Both the position numbers and the translations under genes were made by a program. A DNA stretch of 64,000 nt from Planctomycetota bacterium (GTDB taxonomy: Bacteria; Planctomycetota; Planctomycetia; Gemmatales; Gemmataceae). This document shows, in pieces, positions 33,485-40,865 of the stretch (position 1 is its first letter; each line of letters begins with the position of its first letter). The stretch is from contig JACPZP010000100.1 in assembly GCA_016195405.1 (NCBI GenBank), forward strand, positions 1-64,000, in the 5' to 3' direction. The notes under the pieces are model-generated. The model had not been told where the DNA came from, did not search any database, and saw only the letters and a list, made by a program, of their open reading frames with translations.

Positions 33485-35734
33485 ATGGTTGTTTCTCGCG
33501 ATGATCTTGCGGAACAGTATCTCGCGCAGTTGCCGTATTCGCCTTATCCGGTTCAAGAGGAGGCACTGCTCTCTTGGTTCACCGTCGAGCAGGGCGTCCT
33601 AGTTTGTGCGCCGACGGGTATGGGCAAGACGTTGATCGCCCAAGCGGCGCTCTTTGAAGCGCTGCACACGGGGCGAGTCGCATACTACACGACGCCGTTG
33701 ATCGCGCTTACGGAGCAAAAGTTCCAGGAGATGCAGGCGAGTGCCGTCCGTTGGGGATTTCGCGCAGACGACGTCGGTCTGGTTACCGGCAACCGCCGCG
33801 TCAATCCTGAGGCCCGCATTCTGGTCGTGGTCGCGGAAATCCTGCTCAATCGCCTTCTGCATCCGGCGGCTTTCGATTTCGAGCGCGTCTCTTCGGTCGT
33901 CATGGACGAATTCCACAGCTTCCGCGATGCGGAGCGTGGCATCGTTTGGGAATTGTCGCTCGCCATGTTGCCGGCGCACATTCGCCTCTTGCTGCTCTCC
34001 GCGACGGTCGGCAATTCGGCGGAATTCCTCAACTGGCTCCAGCACTGTCATGGCCGCAAGCTTCAGCTTGTCGAAAGCAAGGAACGCAAGGTGCCGCTGA
34101 CCTACCAGTGGGTGCCGGATCAGTTCTTGACGGAGCAGTTGGTGCTGATGGCGAAGGGCGATAGCCACACGCGGCGTATGCCGGCTTTGGTATTCGTTTT
34201 CAACCGCGACGAATGCTGGAGCTTGGCCGAGCAGCTCAAAGGACTGCCGCTTTTGCAGGAAAACCAGAAGGCGCCCTTGCACGCGGAGATCAACAAACTC
34301 GATTGGACGCAGGGCATCGGCCCGAAGATGAAGCAGATGCTGCACCGGGGCGTCGGCGTCCATCATGCGGGGCTGTTGCCCAAATATCGGCGCGTGGTCG
34401 AGGATTTGTTCGCGCGCAAGCTGCTTGCCGTGACCATCTGCACGGAAACCCTGGCCGCGGGGATCAACTTGCCGGCGCGGTCGGTCGTCATTGCCTCGCT
34501 CGTCAAGGGACCGGGCGGCAGGGAGAAGCTGATCGACGCCAGCAGCGCTCAGCAGATTTTCGGCAGGGCAGGCCGGCCGCAATTCGATGATCGCGGCTAC
34601 GTCGTCGCGCTGGCGCATGAGGACGACGTCAAAATTCTGCGCTGGAAAGAGAAATTCGACGCGATCCCCGAGACGACGCGCGATCCGGGACTGCTCAAGG
34701 CGAAGAAGGATCTCAAGCGCAAGAAACCGACCCGCAGCGACACGCGGATGTATTGGAGCGAAGGCCAGTTCAAGCAGCTTCAGGCCGCCCCACCGGGCAA
34801 ACTCTACAGCAAGGGTGCGATCCCGTGGCGGCTTCTGGCATACCTTTTGAAAATCTCGCCGGAAGTGTCGCGCGTGCGCGGCGTTATTCGCAAGCGTCTG
34901 ATGGACGAGCCGCGCATCAAGGCCCAGGAAGCGTGGCTCGAACAGATGCTGTTGATCCTCGCCAAAGGCGGCTTCGTCACGTTGAGTCCGGAACCGCCCA
35001 AGCCGGAGGAGCAATCACCGTCCCCGTACAGGGCGACCATGGCTACGCCGACGGCGGAACTCGACAAGCTTCTGGTGTTTCGCAGCATTCATCCTCTTTA
35101 TGCGGCGTTTCTGTTGCAGCATCTGGGGATCGCCAATCGCGAGGAGCGTTTGCAGGCGCTGGAAAGCGTGCTGGAGATGCCGAAGCCGCTCCTGCGATAT
35201 GTGCGGGTGCCGTTTCCCGAAGAGTTGCCGCCGGGGCCTTTGGCGCAGACGCGCCTCGACGAGGAGTTGATCCGCCGCGGCCTGATGCTCGCCAAGCCTG
35301 AGCCGCAACCGGGCGACGAGGAAGAGGAGGAGCCATGGTACGACGAGCCGCCGGAGCGTCCCCCGACGTTGGCCGAGAAATTGCGGCTGCTGTTCGACGC
35401 GCTCTATCCCGAGGTGGGTGATCTGAACACGCAATCGGTTTGGGCCGCCGGCGAATTGCTGCGTTTCGGCGGCAACTTCAACCGCTACGTGCAGTCGCGC
35501 GACCTGGTGAAGCAAGAGGGCATCGTCTTCCGCCACCTGTTGCGGCTAATCCTGCTTTGCGGCGAGTTCGCCCAGGTGACGCCGGCGGACATCATGCCGG
35601 AAGCCTGGCAAGCCGAGATGCGGGAGATCGCGGAGCGCCTTACCGCCAGCTGCCGCGAGATCGACCCGGCGAGCACGGAAGAGATGATCGAACGGGCCCA
35701 CGCGGCGGATGTAGTGGAGGGGGAGACGAAGTGA
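33485..35734 (+). CDS. Ski2-like DExH-box helicase
   Basis: The protein has 749 residues. Walker A is CAPTGMGKT (41-49), Walker B VVMDEFHSFRD (DEFH near 141-144) and motif III LLLLSATVGN. The C-terminal helicase domain has GVHHAGLLPKYR, TETLAAGINLPARSVV and QIFGRAGRPQFD, the order and spelling of the Ski2/Hel308/Mtr4 class. After residue 400 comes a long, partly acidic helical region with no named domain. RNA or DNA remodelling is expected. A longer ORF from 33413 would translate a dispersed repeat, so the ATG at 33485 is preferred. A hairpin follows the stop. Confidence 0.85.
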   Translation: MVVSRDDLAEQYLAQLPYSPYPVQEEALLSWFTVEQGVLVCAPTGMGKTLIAQAALFEALHTGRVAYYTTPLIALTEQKFQEMQASAVRWGFRADDVGLVTGNRRVNPEARILVVVAEILLNRLLHPAAFDFERVSSVVMDEFHSFRDAERGIVWELSLAMLPAHIRLLLLSATVGNSAEFLNWLQHCHGRKLQLVESKERKVPLTYQWVPDQFLTEQLVLMAKGDSHTRRMPALVFVFNRDECWSLAEQLKGLPLLQENQKAPLHAEINKLDWTQGIGPKMKQMLHRGVGVHHAGLLPKYRRVVEDLFARKLLAVTICTETLAAGINLPARSVVIASLVKGPGGREKLIDASSAQQIFGRAGRPQFDDRGYVVALAHEDDVKILRWKEKFDAIPETTRDPGLLKAKKDLKRKKPTRSDTRMYWSEGQFKQLQAAPPGKLYSKGAIPWRLLAYLLKISPEVSRVRGVIRKRLMDEPRIKAQEAWLEQMLLILAKGGFVTLSPEPPKPEEQSPSPYRATMATPTAELDKLLVFRSIHPLYAAFLLQHLGIANREERLQALESVLEMPKPLLRYVRVPFPEELPPGPLAQTRLDEELIRRGLMLAKPEPQPGDEEEEEPWYDEPPERPPTLAEKLRLLFDALYPEVGDLNTQSVWAAGELLRFGGNFNRYVQSRDLVKQEGIVFRHLLRLILLCGEFAQVTPADIMPEAWQAEMREIAERLTASCREIDPASTEEMIERAHAADVVEGETK

Positions 35735-35752
35735 TGAGATACAAATCGCAGC

Positions 35753-35801
35753 AAAATGGTTTGCGCTGCGCTCGGGGGTGGACAGCCGCGCAAACCATTT
35801 T
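35753..35801 (+). terminator. Probable terminator hairpin after the Ski2-like helicase
   Basis: AAAATGGTTTGCGC (35753-35766) pairs with GCGCAAACCATTTT (35788-35801), followed by three more T residues nearby, starting 19 bases after the helicase stop. The stem has few GC pairs. A second related hairpin (35841-35871, AATGGTTTGC/GCAAACCATT) follows, so this may also be a dispersed repeat. Confidence 0.55.
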
Positions 35802-35840
35802 TGAGGAGTTTTGACTTAAGGCCTTTGCACGACGAGGGAT

Positions 35841-35871
35841 AATGGTTTGCGCGCTAGCCCTGCAAACCATT
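35841..35871. repeat. Second ATGGTTTGC hairpin
   Basis: Perfect 10-bp arms around an 11-base loop. It shares its stem with the hairpin at 35753-35801, so the two form a local repeat family. Bases 35735-36116 hold these two hairpins and the remnant at 35995, nothing else. Confidence 0.6.
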
Positions 35872-35994
35872 CCGCGCGGTGCTGGCCCAGGGTTTGATGT
35901 CGCTGCCAGGGACCCGCGAAAGCGTGCAGAAGGACAAGAGGCTTGGCGCTTCACATGCCAGCGCTCCAAATCCTATCACAGCGATTATGGATAA

Positions 35995-36120
35995 AAGACC
36001 TACGGTGAACTCAAGGCCTTGTCTGCCGTCGATCCACCCGATCTCAAAGCGCGACAAATGAAAAAACTGATCGAGCAAAAACTGCGGCTCCAGAAAAAAA
36101 CAAAAGGGCGCCGATCATGA
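35995..36120 (+). pseudogene. Short 3' remnant of an unknown gene
   Basis: After an in-frame TAA at 35992-35994, 41 codons stay open and read KTYGELKALSAVDPPDLKAR then QMKKLIEQKLRLQKKTKGRR, a coding-like, Lys-rich C-terminus. The only ATG in it (36058) gives 20 residues. Its stop overlaps the start of the TPR remnant at 36117 by four bases (ATGA), as in a translationally coupled operon. The 5' part is missing. Function not recognisable. Confidence 0.35.
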
Positions 36121-36545
36121 CCAGCGCGCGATCCTTCAAGCACAAGCTCTCCAAGGTATTCCGCAATTGGGAAAATGAAAGGGACGATGCCGCTCTGTGT
36201 GAGGTCGAGGAATTACGCAACGCCTGGCCAGGCAATGCCTATTTGCAGGTACTTTGGGCGAGCCTGGTGCAGCTTCAAGATCAACCTACGCATGAATTGG
36301 ACGAGGCAAAGGAAGCGCTCCGGCAAGCGGCCGAACTCGATCGCAGTTCGCCGGCGCCATTGATTGAACTCGGTCACTACCTCGACAACGTCGAAGACGA
36401 TCCTAAGGCTGCATCCATGGCTTTCGCGCAGGGCATAATCGTGGCACGACGATTGTTGGTCGACGGTTTGCTCGGTAACGCGAAGGCATTGCTTCAACTC
36501 AAAAAGCGGGATGAAGCGCTCACCCTTGTCATGGAGGCCCTCCGC
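36117..36545 (+). pseudogene. TPR-like gene, 3' end lost
   Basis: The first 143 codons encode a helical repeat protein (ALCEVEELRNAWPGNAYLQV, EAKEALRQAAELDRSSPAPL, AKALLQLKKRDEALTLVMEA). Beyond about 36545 the reading frame continues to 37019 but only as the antisense of the MBL hydrolase, which ends at 36546. The normal end is therefore absent and the open frame is a chimera. It follows the 41-codon remnant with a four-base overlap. Probably a broken fragment placed next to the MBL gene by rearrangement. Confidence 0.5.
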
Positions 36546-37298
36546 TCAAATCTTATAAACTCGCCCCTGCCGCACCGGCTCGATCTTGCTCGCTTCCACG
36601 TCGAAGCGGTCCGGATAATGGTGAATCTTCATCTTGGAGCGGATTTCTTTCGGCAGCCCCAAGAGCTTCTCATAGGGCGTATGCAGGAAGCCGCCGCTGG
36701 CTTCGTGGAGGATGAAGTCGGCGCCGGCCAACCAGTCGATCAGCGTCGGGTCGAAAGCGGTGTCGGCGCTGAAGCCAAGGGTGCGGCCGGCGGCGGCGAT
36801 CTTGAGGGCCGTGGTTGGGATGTTGTGCAGCGTCATGCGGGCGGCGATCGAGAAGGGGCCGACCTGCACGGGTTGCTCCAGGCCCAGCGGCATCCAGTTG
36901 TAGAACTCTTCGGGCGTGTGCAGAAGCGGCGGTTGGCCCACGTCCTCAATCGTGCACTCCATGCTCGCGCTCAAATGGCCCGGCCAGAGCTTGCCGGCCA
37001 CGTCGGCATGGGCAATTAGCGTTGGCCGAGTCTTCAAGACATAGCGATAGAAGAAGAGCAAACCTTCCATTCCGGAAGCATGATCGGCGTGGAGGTGGGT
37101 GAGAACGGTTGCCTGGAGGTCATTGATCTTGAGCGACAAACCGGCGGCTTGGGTGGCTTCCCGAAAAATCTTGCGGATGGGATGGGGGCAATCGATGAGC
37201 AGCCATTGCCCCTCGGCTTCGAGCGCGAAGCAGGACGAATAGTAGCGCGAGGAGAAAGCGTTGCCGACACCCAGGACCAAGATTCGCATGCCAGACAT
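36546..37298 (-). CDS. MBL-fold metallo-hydrolase
   Basis: The protein has 250 residues. The metallo-beta-lactamase signature THLHADH is at residues 67-73, with DCPH upstream, LTLHNIPTTALKI and GFSADTAFDPTLIDWLAGAD for later metal ligands, and a final HHYPDR with another His. The fold and the Asp-His order fit RNase Z/phosphodiesterase-like or lactonase-type members, with no signal peptide, so cytoplasmic. Substrate unknown. GAGG six bases upstream supports the start at 37298. The gene faces the TPR remnant and ends exactly where that coding character stops. Confidence 0.85.
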   Translation of the reverse strand: MSGMRILVLGVGNAFSSRYYSSCFALEAEGQWLLIDCPHPIRKIFREATQAAGLSLKINDLQATVLTHLHADHASGMEGLLFFYRYVLKTRPTLIAHADVAGKLWPGHLSASMECTIEDVGQPPLLHTPEEFYNWMPLGLEQPVQVGPFSIAARMTLHNIPTTALKIAAAGRTLGFSADTAFDPTLIDWLAGADFILHEASGGFLHTPYEKLLGLPKEIRSKMKIHHYPDRFDVEASKIEPVRQGRVYKI

Positions 37299-37354
37299 GG
37301 AGTCCCTCGCTGGGACTCATTTTACCCGCACCCAGCGGGGACACACAATACAGC

Positions 37355-37439
37355 GTTTAGCCGCGAGCCTGGGGCGAGCGCGGACAGAGAGTGTGCCAAC
37401 GGCGCGACGGTCGCGCTCGCCGTTGGCTCGCGGCTAAAC
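37355..37439. repeat. Inverted pair of the GTTTAGCCGCGAGCC repeat
   Basis: GTTTAGCCGCGAGCC (37355-37369) with GGCGAGCGCGG after it, and the complement CGCGCTCGCCGTTGGCTCGC then GGCTAAAC at 37412-37439. The pair lies between the MBL gene start and the Cys/Met-rich gene, so it may act as a terminator for the latter. Confidence 0.8.
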
Positions 37440-37453
37440 AATCATGCGGCGCA

Positions 37454-37930
37454 TTAGCAGCAGCCGCAGCAGATCGGCGAGTTGTTCATGAACATGCAGC
37501 AGGTGCAGCCGGCCTTGAGCATGCTGGTCATGCAGTCGCAGCAGGACTGTATCATGTCGCAGCAGGCCTTGTCGCCGGAGGTGCACGTGATGCAAACGCC
37601 CTTGTCGGTCATCTCGCATTTGCACATGCCCATGGTGAGGTTGCAGGTGCAGACGCACATGCCGTTCATCATCATGCAGCAGCTGCACATGCCGCCCGCC
37701 AGCATGGTGCAAAGGTTCTGCATCATGCTGCAGGCCATCTTGTCGTCGCAGGTGCACATGATCTTCATGCCGCCCTGGCACTTCTCCATCTTGAACGTGC
37801 AGCGGGGGACCATGAGCCAGTTGGTCCCGCTCGGCATGGTGGCGGGGTTGGCCATGCCCGGCATTCCCAAGCCGGCCATGTTCATACCCGGCATGCTCAT
37901 CCCTGTTCGTTCCATCATCATGCTCGCCAT
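37454..37930 (-). CDS. Small Cys/Met-rich protein, possible metal binder
   Basis: The protein has 158 residues, with 28 Cys and 32 Met by my count (about 38 percent). The N-terminus is Met/Gly/Pro-rich (GMSMPGMNMAGLGMPGMANP), then a Cys-dense body with CTCDDKMACSMM, CSCCMMMNGMCVCTC and ICCGCC at the end. There is no signal peptide. The composition suggests metal (copper or other thiophilic) binding, in the manner of a metallothionein, but no named family is recognised. AAAGGAG lies nine bases before the ATG at 37930. A longer in-frame start at 38149 would add 73 residues that translate a repeat. Confidence 0.72.
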   Translation of the reverse strand: MASMMMERTGMSMPGMNMAGLGMPGMANPATMPSGTNWLMVPRCTFKMEKCQGGMKIMCTCDDKMACSMMQNLCTMLAGGMCSCCMMMNGMCVCTCNLTMGMCKCEMTDKGVCITCTSGDKACCDMIQSCCDCMTSMLKAGCTCCMFMNNSPICCGCC

Positions 37931-37999
37931 TGTGCACACTCCTTTATGGAAAAAGGCACTGAACTGCCAAAAGTCCCAGTCGCTCAAACTGCATTCCGT

Positions 38000-38028
38000 C
38001 CGCGCTCGCCGTTGGCTCGCGGCTAAAC
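38000..38028. repeat. Interspersed repeat CCGCGCTCGCC...CTAAAC
   Basis: Single copy of the family at 33438-33466, upstream of the Cys/Met-rich gene on its promoter side. Confidence 0.75.
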
Positions 38029-38283
38029 GTCCGCAGAATCGGCAAAAGCGGATAAATATACGCAGGTTAACTACCCCGATAAAATAACTAATTTCGGAAC
38101 CAAAGTAAGCCCTTTTTTGGAAAAAAGGCGAAAAAAAATCCCCGCACACTTTCTTCCGGATCGAAGATTGAAAGAACCGCCGCCGTCCTTGACTTTGATG
38201 GTCCAGTCATTCATAATAAAGACGATAAGATTAGTGATGTTTTGGCGACGGCCCGCTCTCCAAAGATTTCCCGAGGTCTTTCC

Positions 38284-38508
38284 ATGTTTGAAAATCGCTT
38301 CCGTGACTTGCAGCCTCAGGATGACCCGGCACGCAACCACACCTCTTCGGCTTTCGCGTTCTTTCCTCTGACTTACGGCAGCCAGCCTTACGGCAACTCC
38401 ATGATGGATCAGGGTTTGAGCTGGATTTACCAGAGAGCATTCGAGTCGGCGCGCGACGCGGCACTTGCGAGCCGGCGACGTGACTTGCTGTTCGCTTCGC
38501 TGAACTAG
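38284..38508 (+). CDS. Small protein of unknown function
   Basis: This 74-residue protein starts MFENRFRDLQPQDDPARN and ends RDLLFASLN. GAGG lies seven bases before the ATG, and the codons show third-position GC bias, so it is probably a real gene. No signal peptide, transmembrane helix or known motif is present. The middle contains aromatic and Gly/Ser-rich residues (FFPLTYGSQPYGNS), and the C-terminal half is likely helical. It faces pdxA, whose stop is about 50 bases beyond. A repeat half lies between them. Confidence 0.5.
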   Translation: MFENRFRDLQPQDDPARNHTSSAFAFFPLTYGSQPYGNSMMDQGLSWIYQRAFESARDAALASRRRDLLFASLN

Positions 38509-38519
38509 CTGGGAAGTGA

Positions 38520-38608
38520 GCGCGAAACCGCCGAGCGATCGACCAGACGCAGCAGACTAACACGCGTCCAACTTTCTGCGTCCGGTGGCGCGCTCGGCGG
38601 TTTCGCGC
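38520..38608. repeat. GAAACCGCCGAGCG inverted repeat, extends into pdxA 3' end
   Basis: GCGCGAAACCGCCGAGCG (38520-38537) pairs with CGCTCGGCGGTTTCGCGC (38591-38608). The right arm lies in the pdxA reading frame and encodes RETAERA near its end. The left arm lies after the stop. The same element appears at 61923-62010. Confidence 0.8.
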
Positions 38609-39603
38609 GCCAACAGCACTGCCACCCGCGCTGCCTCCACTAGCGAGCGATGATCGGCGACGCCCTTGCCGGCAATGTCGTAGGCCGTCCCGTGGGCGAC
38701 GCTGGTACGCACGATCGGCAAACCGAGGCTGATGTTCACTGCTTGCAAACCGCTCAAGAGCTTGAGCGCTATGTGCCCCTGATCGTGATACATCGCGACC
38801 ACGCCGTCAAAGGCGCCGCCGGCAGCGCGGACGAAGAGCGTATCGCACGGGAGCGGGCCGACCACGTCCAAGCCGTCATTACGAGCCTGATCTACCGCGG
38901 GACCAATGATTAGCCGTTCTTCGTCGCCGAACAGACCGCCGTCGCTGGCATGGGGATTGAGCGCCGCTACCGCCAAGCGCGGGCGGTGACCGCACAGCTT
39001 GTGCAGGACGCCGTCAAGCAAGCGAATCTTCTCCACAATCGCGGCCGTTGAAAGACTTCGGAAGACATCCCGCAGCGCCATATGCAAGGTGACGTGAACG
39101 ACACCCAAGCCGCGCGGCACCAGCGGTCCGCGGGCCCAGAGCATCATGGCGAACTCGCGGCTGCCAGTGCGCTCGGCTAGGATTTCGGTGTGGCCGGGAT
39201 AGTTGCGGCCCGCGGCGTGCAAGCCCTCTTTGTGCAAGGGACAAGTGACGATGCCGTCGGCCGCGCCTGCCAAGGTCCAGTCAATGGCGGCGACAAGAAA
39301 GTCGTAAGCGGCTCGACCTGCGGCTGCGGTAAGCTTGCCGGGAGCGACCGCGTTCAGGTCCTGTTGGCTAGCTTGAATGCAAGGAATTCGATGTGCCGAC
39401 GGGACTGCATCGTTGGGATCGGCGCTCTCGGCGACCTCGTGCGCTTGATCCAACTGAGCAATAACGCGACGCAGAATTCCCGCATCGCCAACTACGACCG
39501 GCTGACAAAGCCCGTTCAGTTCGGGCCATGCCCTGACGACAATCTCCGGACCGATGCCGGCGACGTCGCCAAGAGTAATCAGAAGTCGCGGTTTGGCGGG
39601 CAT
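38557..39603 (-). CDS. pdxA: 4-hydroxythreonine-4-phosphate dehydrogenase
   Basis: The protein has 348 residues. ITLGDVAGIGPEI is the N-terminal family motif, with GIVTCPLHKEGLHAAGRNYPGHTE as substrate site, VAALNPHASDGGLFGDEE with the metal-binding His, and VAMYHDQGHIALKLL with the third His. It oxidises 4-phosphohydroxy-threonine on the way to pyridoxal phosphate. The last residues, including RETAERATGRR, are partly encoded by a dispersed repeat, so the native end may differ. No pdxJ nearby. Confidence 0.92.
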   Translation of the reverse strand: MPAKPRLLITLGDVAGIGPEIVVRAWPELNGLCQPVVVGDAGILRRVIAQLDQAHEVAESADPNDAVPSAHRIPCIQASQQDLNAVAPGKLTAAAGRAAYDFLVAAIDWTLAGAADGIVTCPLHKEGLHAAGRNYPGHTEILAERTGSREFAMMLWARGPLVPRGLGVVHVTLHMALRDVFRSLSTAAIVEKIRLLDGVLHKLCGHRPRLAVAALNPHASDGGLFGDEERLIIGPAVDQARNDGLDVVGPLPCDTLFVRAAGGAFDGVVAMYHDQGHIALKLLSGLQAVNISLGLPIVRTSVAHGTAYDIAGKGVADHRSLVEAARVAVLLARETAERATGRRKLDAC

Positions 39604-39656
39604 GTTGTTTTCATTCTAAGTGAATGAACGCGCGGCGCGCGCGCGAATGCCTTCCC

Positions 39657-40706
39657 TCACTCAAACAAACTGTGCGGCGTGTCATTCGGTCGCCGAAACG
39701 AATCGGTCGACAGCTTCGGCTTGCCTTTGAAACCCAGCTTTTTCTTGGTCACCTCAAACATGCGTTGGATCGTTTGGGCAAGCGGGCCTTCGCCTTTCTT
39801 GCGGCTCTTGAAGCGGGGGTCATTAAGCGAGCCGCCGCGCATTTCCCGCACCCGGCTGAGCACTTTTTCCTTCTTCTCAAGGAAATGCTGGTCCAGCCAA
39901 GTTTGAAAAAGATCCTTGATGCCATGGGGCAAGCGCAACAGCACCATGCCTGCGAAACGGGCGCCGGCGTCACGGGCCGCTTCGAGAATCGCAGGCATTT
40001 CGTGATCGGTGATGCCGGGGATAACGGGCGCGACCAGAACTCCCGTGGGAATTCCCGCTTCGGTCAGCTCGCGGATCGCTTGAAGCCTGCCGGCGGGACG
40101 CGTCGCGCGCGGCTCCATGCGGGCCGCTAAGTCCGGGTCAAGCGTCGTCACCGCCAGGAACACCGTAGCGCCCTGCCAGCGAGCCATCTTCCCCAGCACG
40201 TCGGCGTCGCGCGTCACCATGTGATTCTTGGTGATGACGCCGCCTGGGTTGTGAAACTCGGCCAGCACCTGGAGGCATCGCCGCGTGATCTGCAATCGCC
40301 TCTCGATTGGCTGATAGGGATCGGTGACGCCGCTAAGCGCCAACATCTTGGGCTCCCACTTCGGCGACGTCAATTCCTTCCGAAGCAAATCCGGAGCGTT
40401 TTCCTTGACCATGATGCGGGTCTCGAAGTCGAGCCCGGCCGAGAAGCCGAGATATTCGTGATAAGGCCGCGCGTAGCAATAAACGCAGCCGTGCTCGCAG
40501 CCGCGGTAGGGGTTGATGCTGGCGTCGAAGAAGACGTCGGGGCTGTCGTTGGTGGCGATGATGGACTGCGTGTTATCGCGGAAAAACAAAGTTGCCGGCG
40601 CGGGCCGATCTTCGGGCGCTGTGTCCGCGTCCGGCTCGTAGTGCAGGCTCTCGAAGCGATTGGCCGGATTGCCGCTTGCTCCGCGACCATGAATGGGTTC
40701 GGTCAC
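39657..40706 (-). CDS. PA0069-family radical SAM protein
   Basis: The protein has 349 residues. The radical SAM cluster motif is CEHGCVYCYA (Cys70, Cys74, Cys77), preceded by SINPYRGC, the hallmark of the PA0069/SplB-like group. GVTDPYQPIERRLQITRRCL and FLAVTTLDPDLAARMEPRA are group-specific. It binds 4Fe-4S and SAM and starts radical chemistry. The substrate is unknown. Start is GTG at 40706. It is 159 bases from the divergent VIT/VWA gene, with hairpin repeats between. Confidence 0.9.
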   Translation of the reverse strand: MTEPIHGRGASGNPANRFESLHYEPDADTAPEDRPAPATLFFRDNTQSIIATNDSPDVFFDASINPYRGCEHGCVYCYARPYHEYLGFSAGLDFETRIMVKENAPDLLRKELTSPKWEPKMLALSGVTDPYQPIERRLQITRRCLQVLAEFHNPGGVITKNHMVTRDADVLGKMARWQGATVFLAVTTLDPDLAARMEPRATRPAGRLQAIRELTEAGIPTGVLVAPVIPGITDHEMPAILEAARDAGARFAGMVLLRLPHGIKDLFQTWLDQHFLEKKEKVLSRVREMRGGSLNDPRFKSRKKGEGPLAQTIQRMFEVTKKKLGFKGKPKLSTDSFRRPNDTPHSLFE

Positions 40707-40717
40707 GCTTCATCCTC

Positions 40718-40766
40718 GTAGGACGGTTTTGCAAACCGTCCGAGCAGACGGATTGCAAATCCGTCC
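40718..40766. repeat. GGACGGTTTTGC / ACGGATTGCAAATCCGT hairpin repeat
   Basis: Two near-palindromes, GTAGGACGGTTTTGCAAACC then GTCC, and GACGGATTGCAAATCCGTCC. The same unit recurs at 59078-59140 and 60936-60991. Here TTGCAA (40753-40758) with TAGTAT (40777-40782), spaced 18, could serve as a promoter toward the VIT/VWA gene. Confidence 0.75.
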
Positions 40767-40865
40767 AACACAGCATTAGTATACAAATCAACACATAAAT
40801 CTAAAATCGTTTTCTTTCGTCTCACTAACGAACGATTGACACACAAGTCGGAAAGGGGTCCTCCC

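Noticed and set aside
33599..35014. 471-codon minus-strand open frame
   Set aside because: Antisense to the Ski2-like helicase, whose motifs are all in the plus frame.
36546..37019. C-terminal half of the TPR frame as real protein
   Set aside because: It is exactly antisense to the MBL hydrolase with its HxHxDH motif.
37391..38026. His/Ala-rich 211-codon frame and a 201-codon Met/Gln/Pro frame on the plus strand
   Set aside because: Both are antisense readings of the Cys/Met-rich gene. The His and Met richness arises from the same biased codons.
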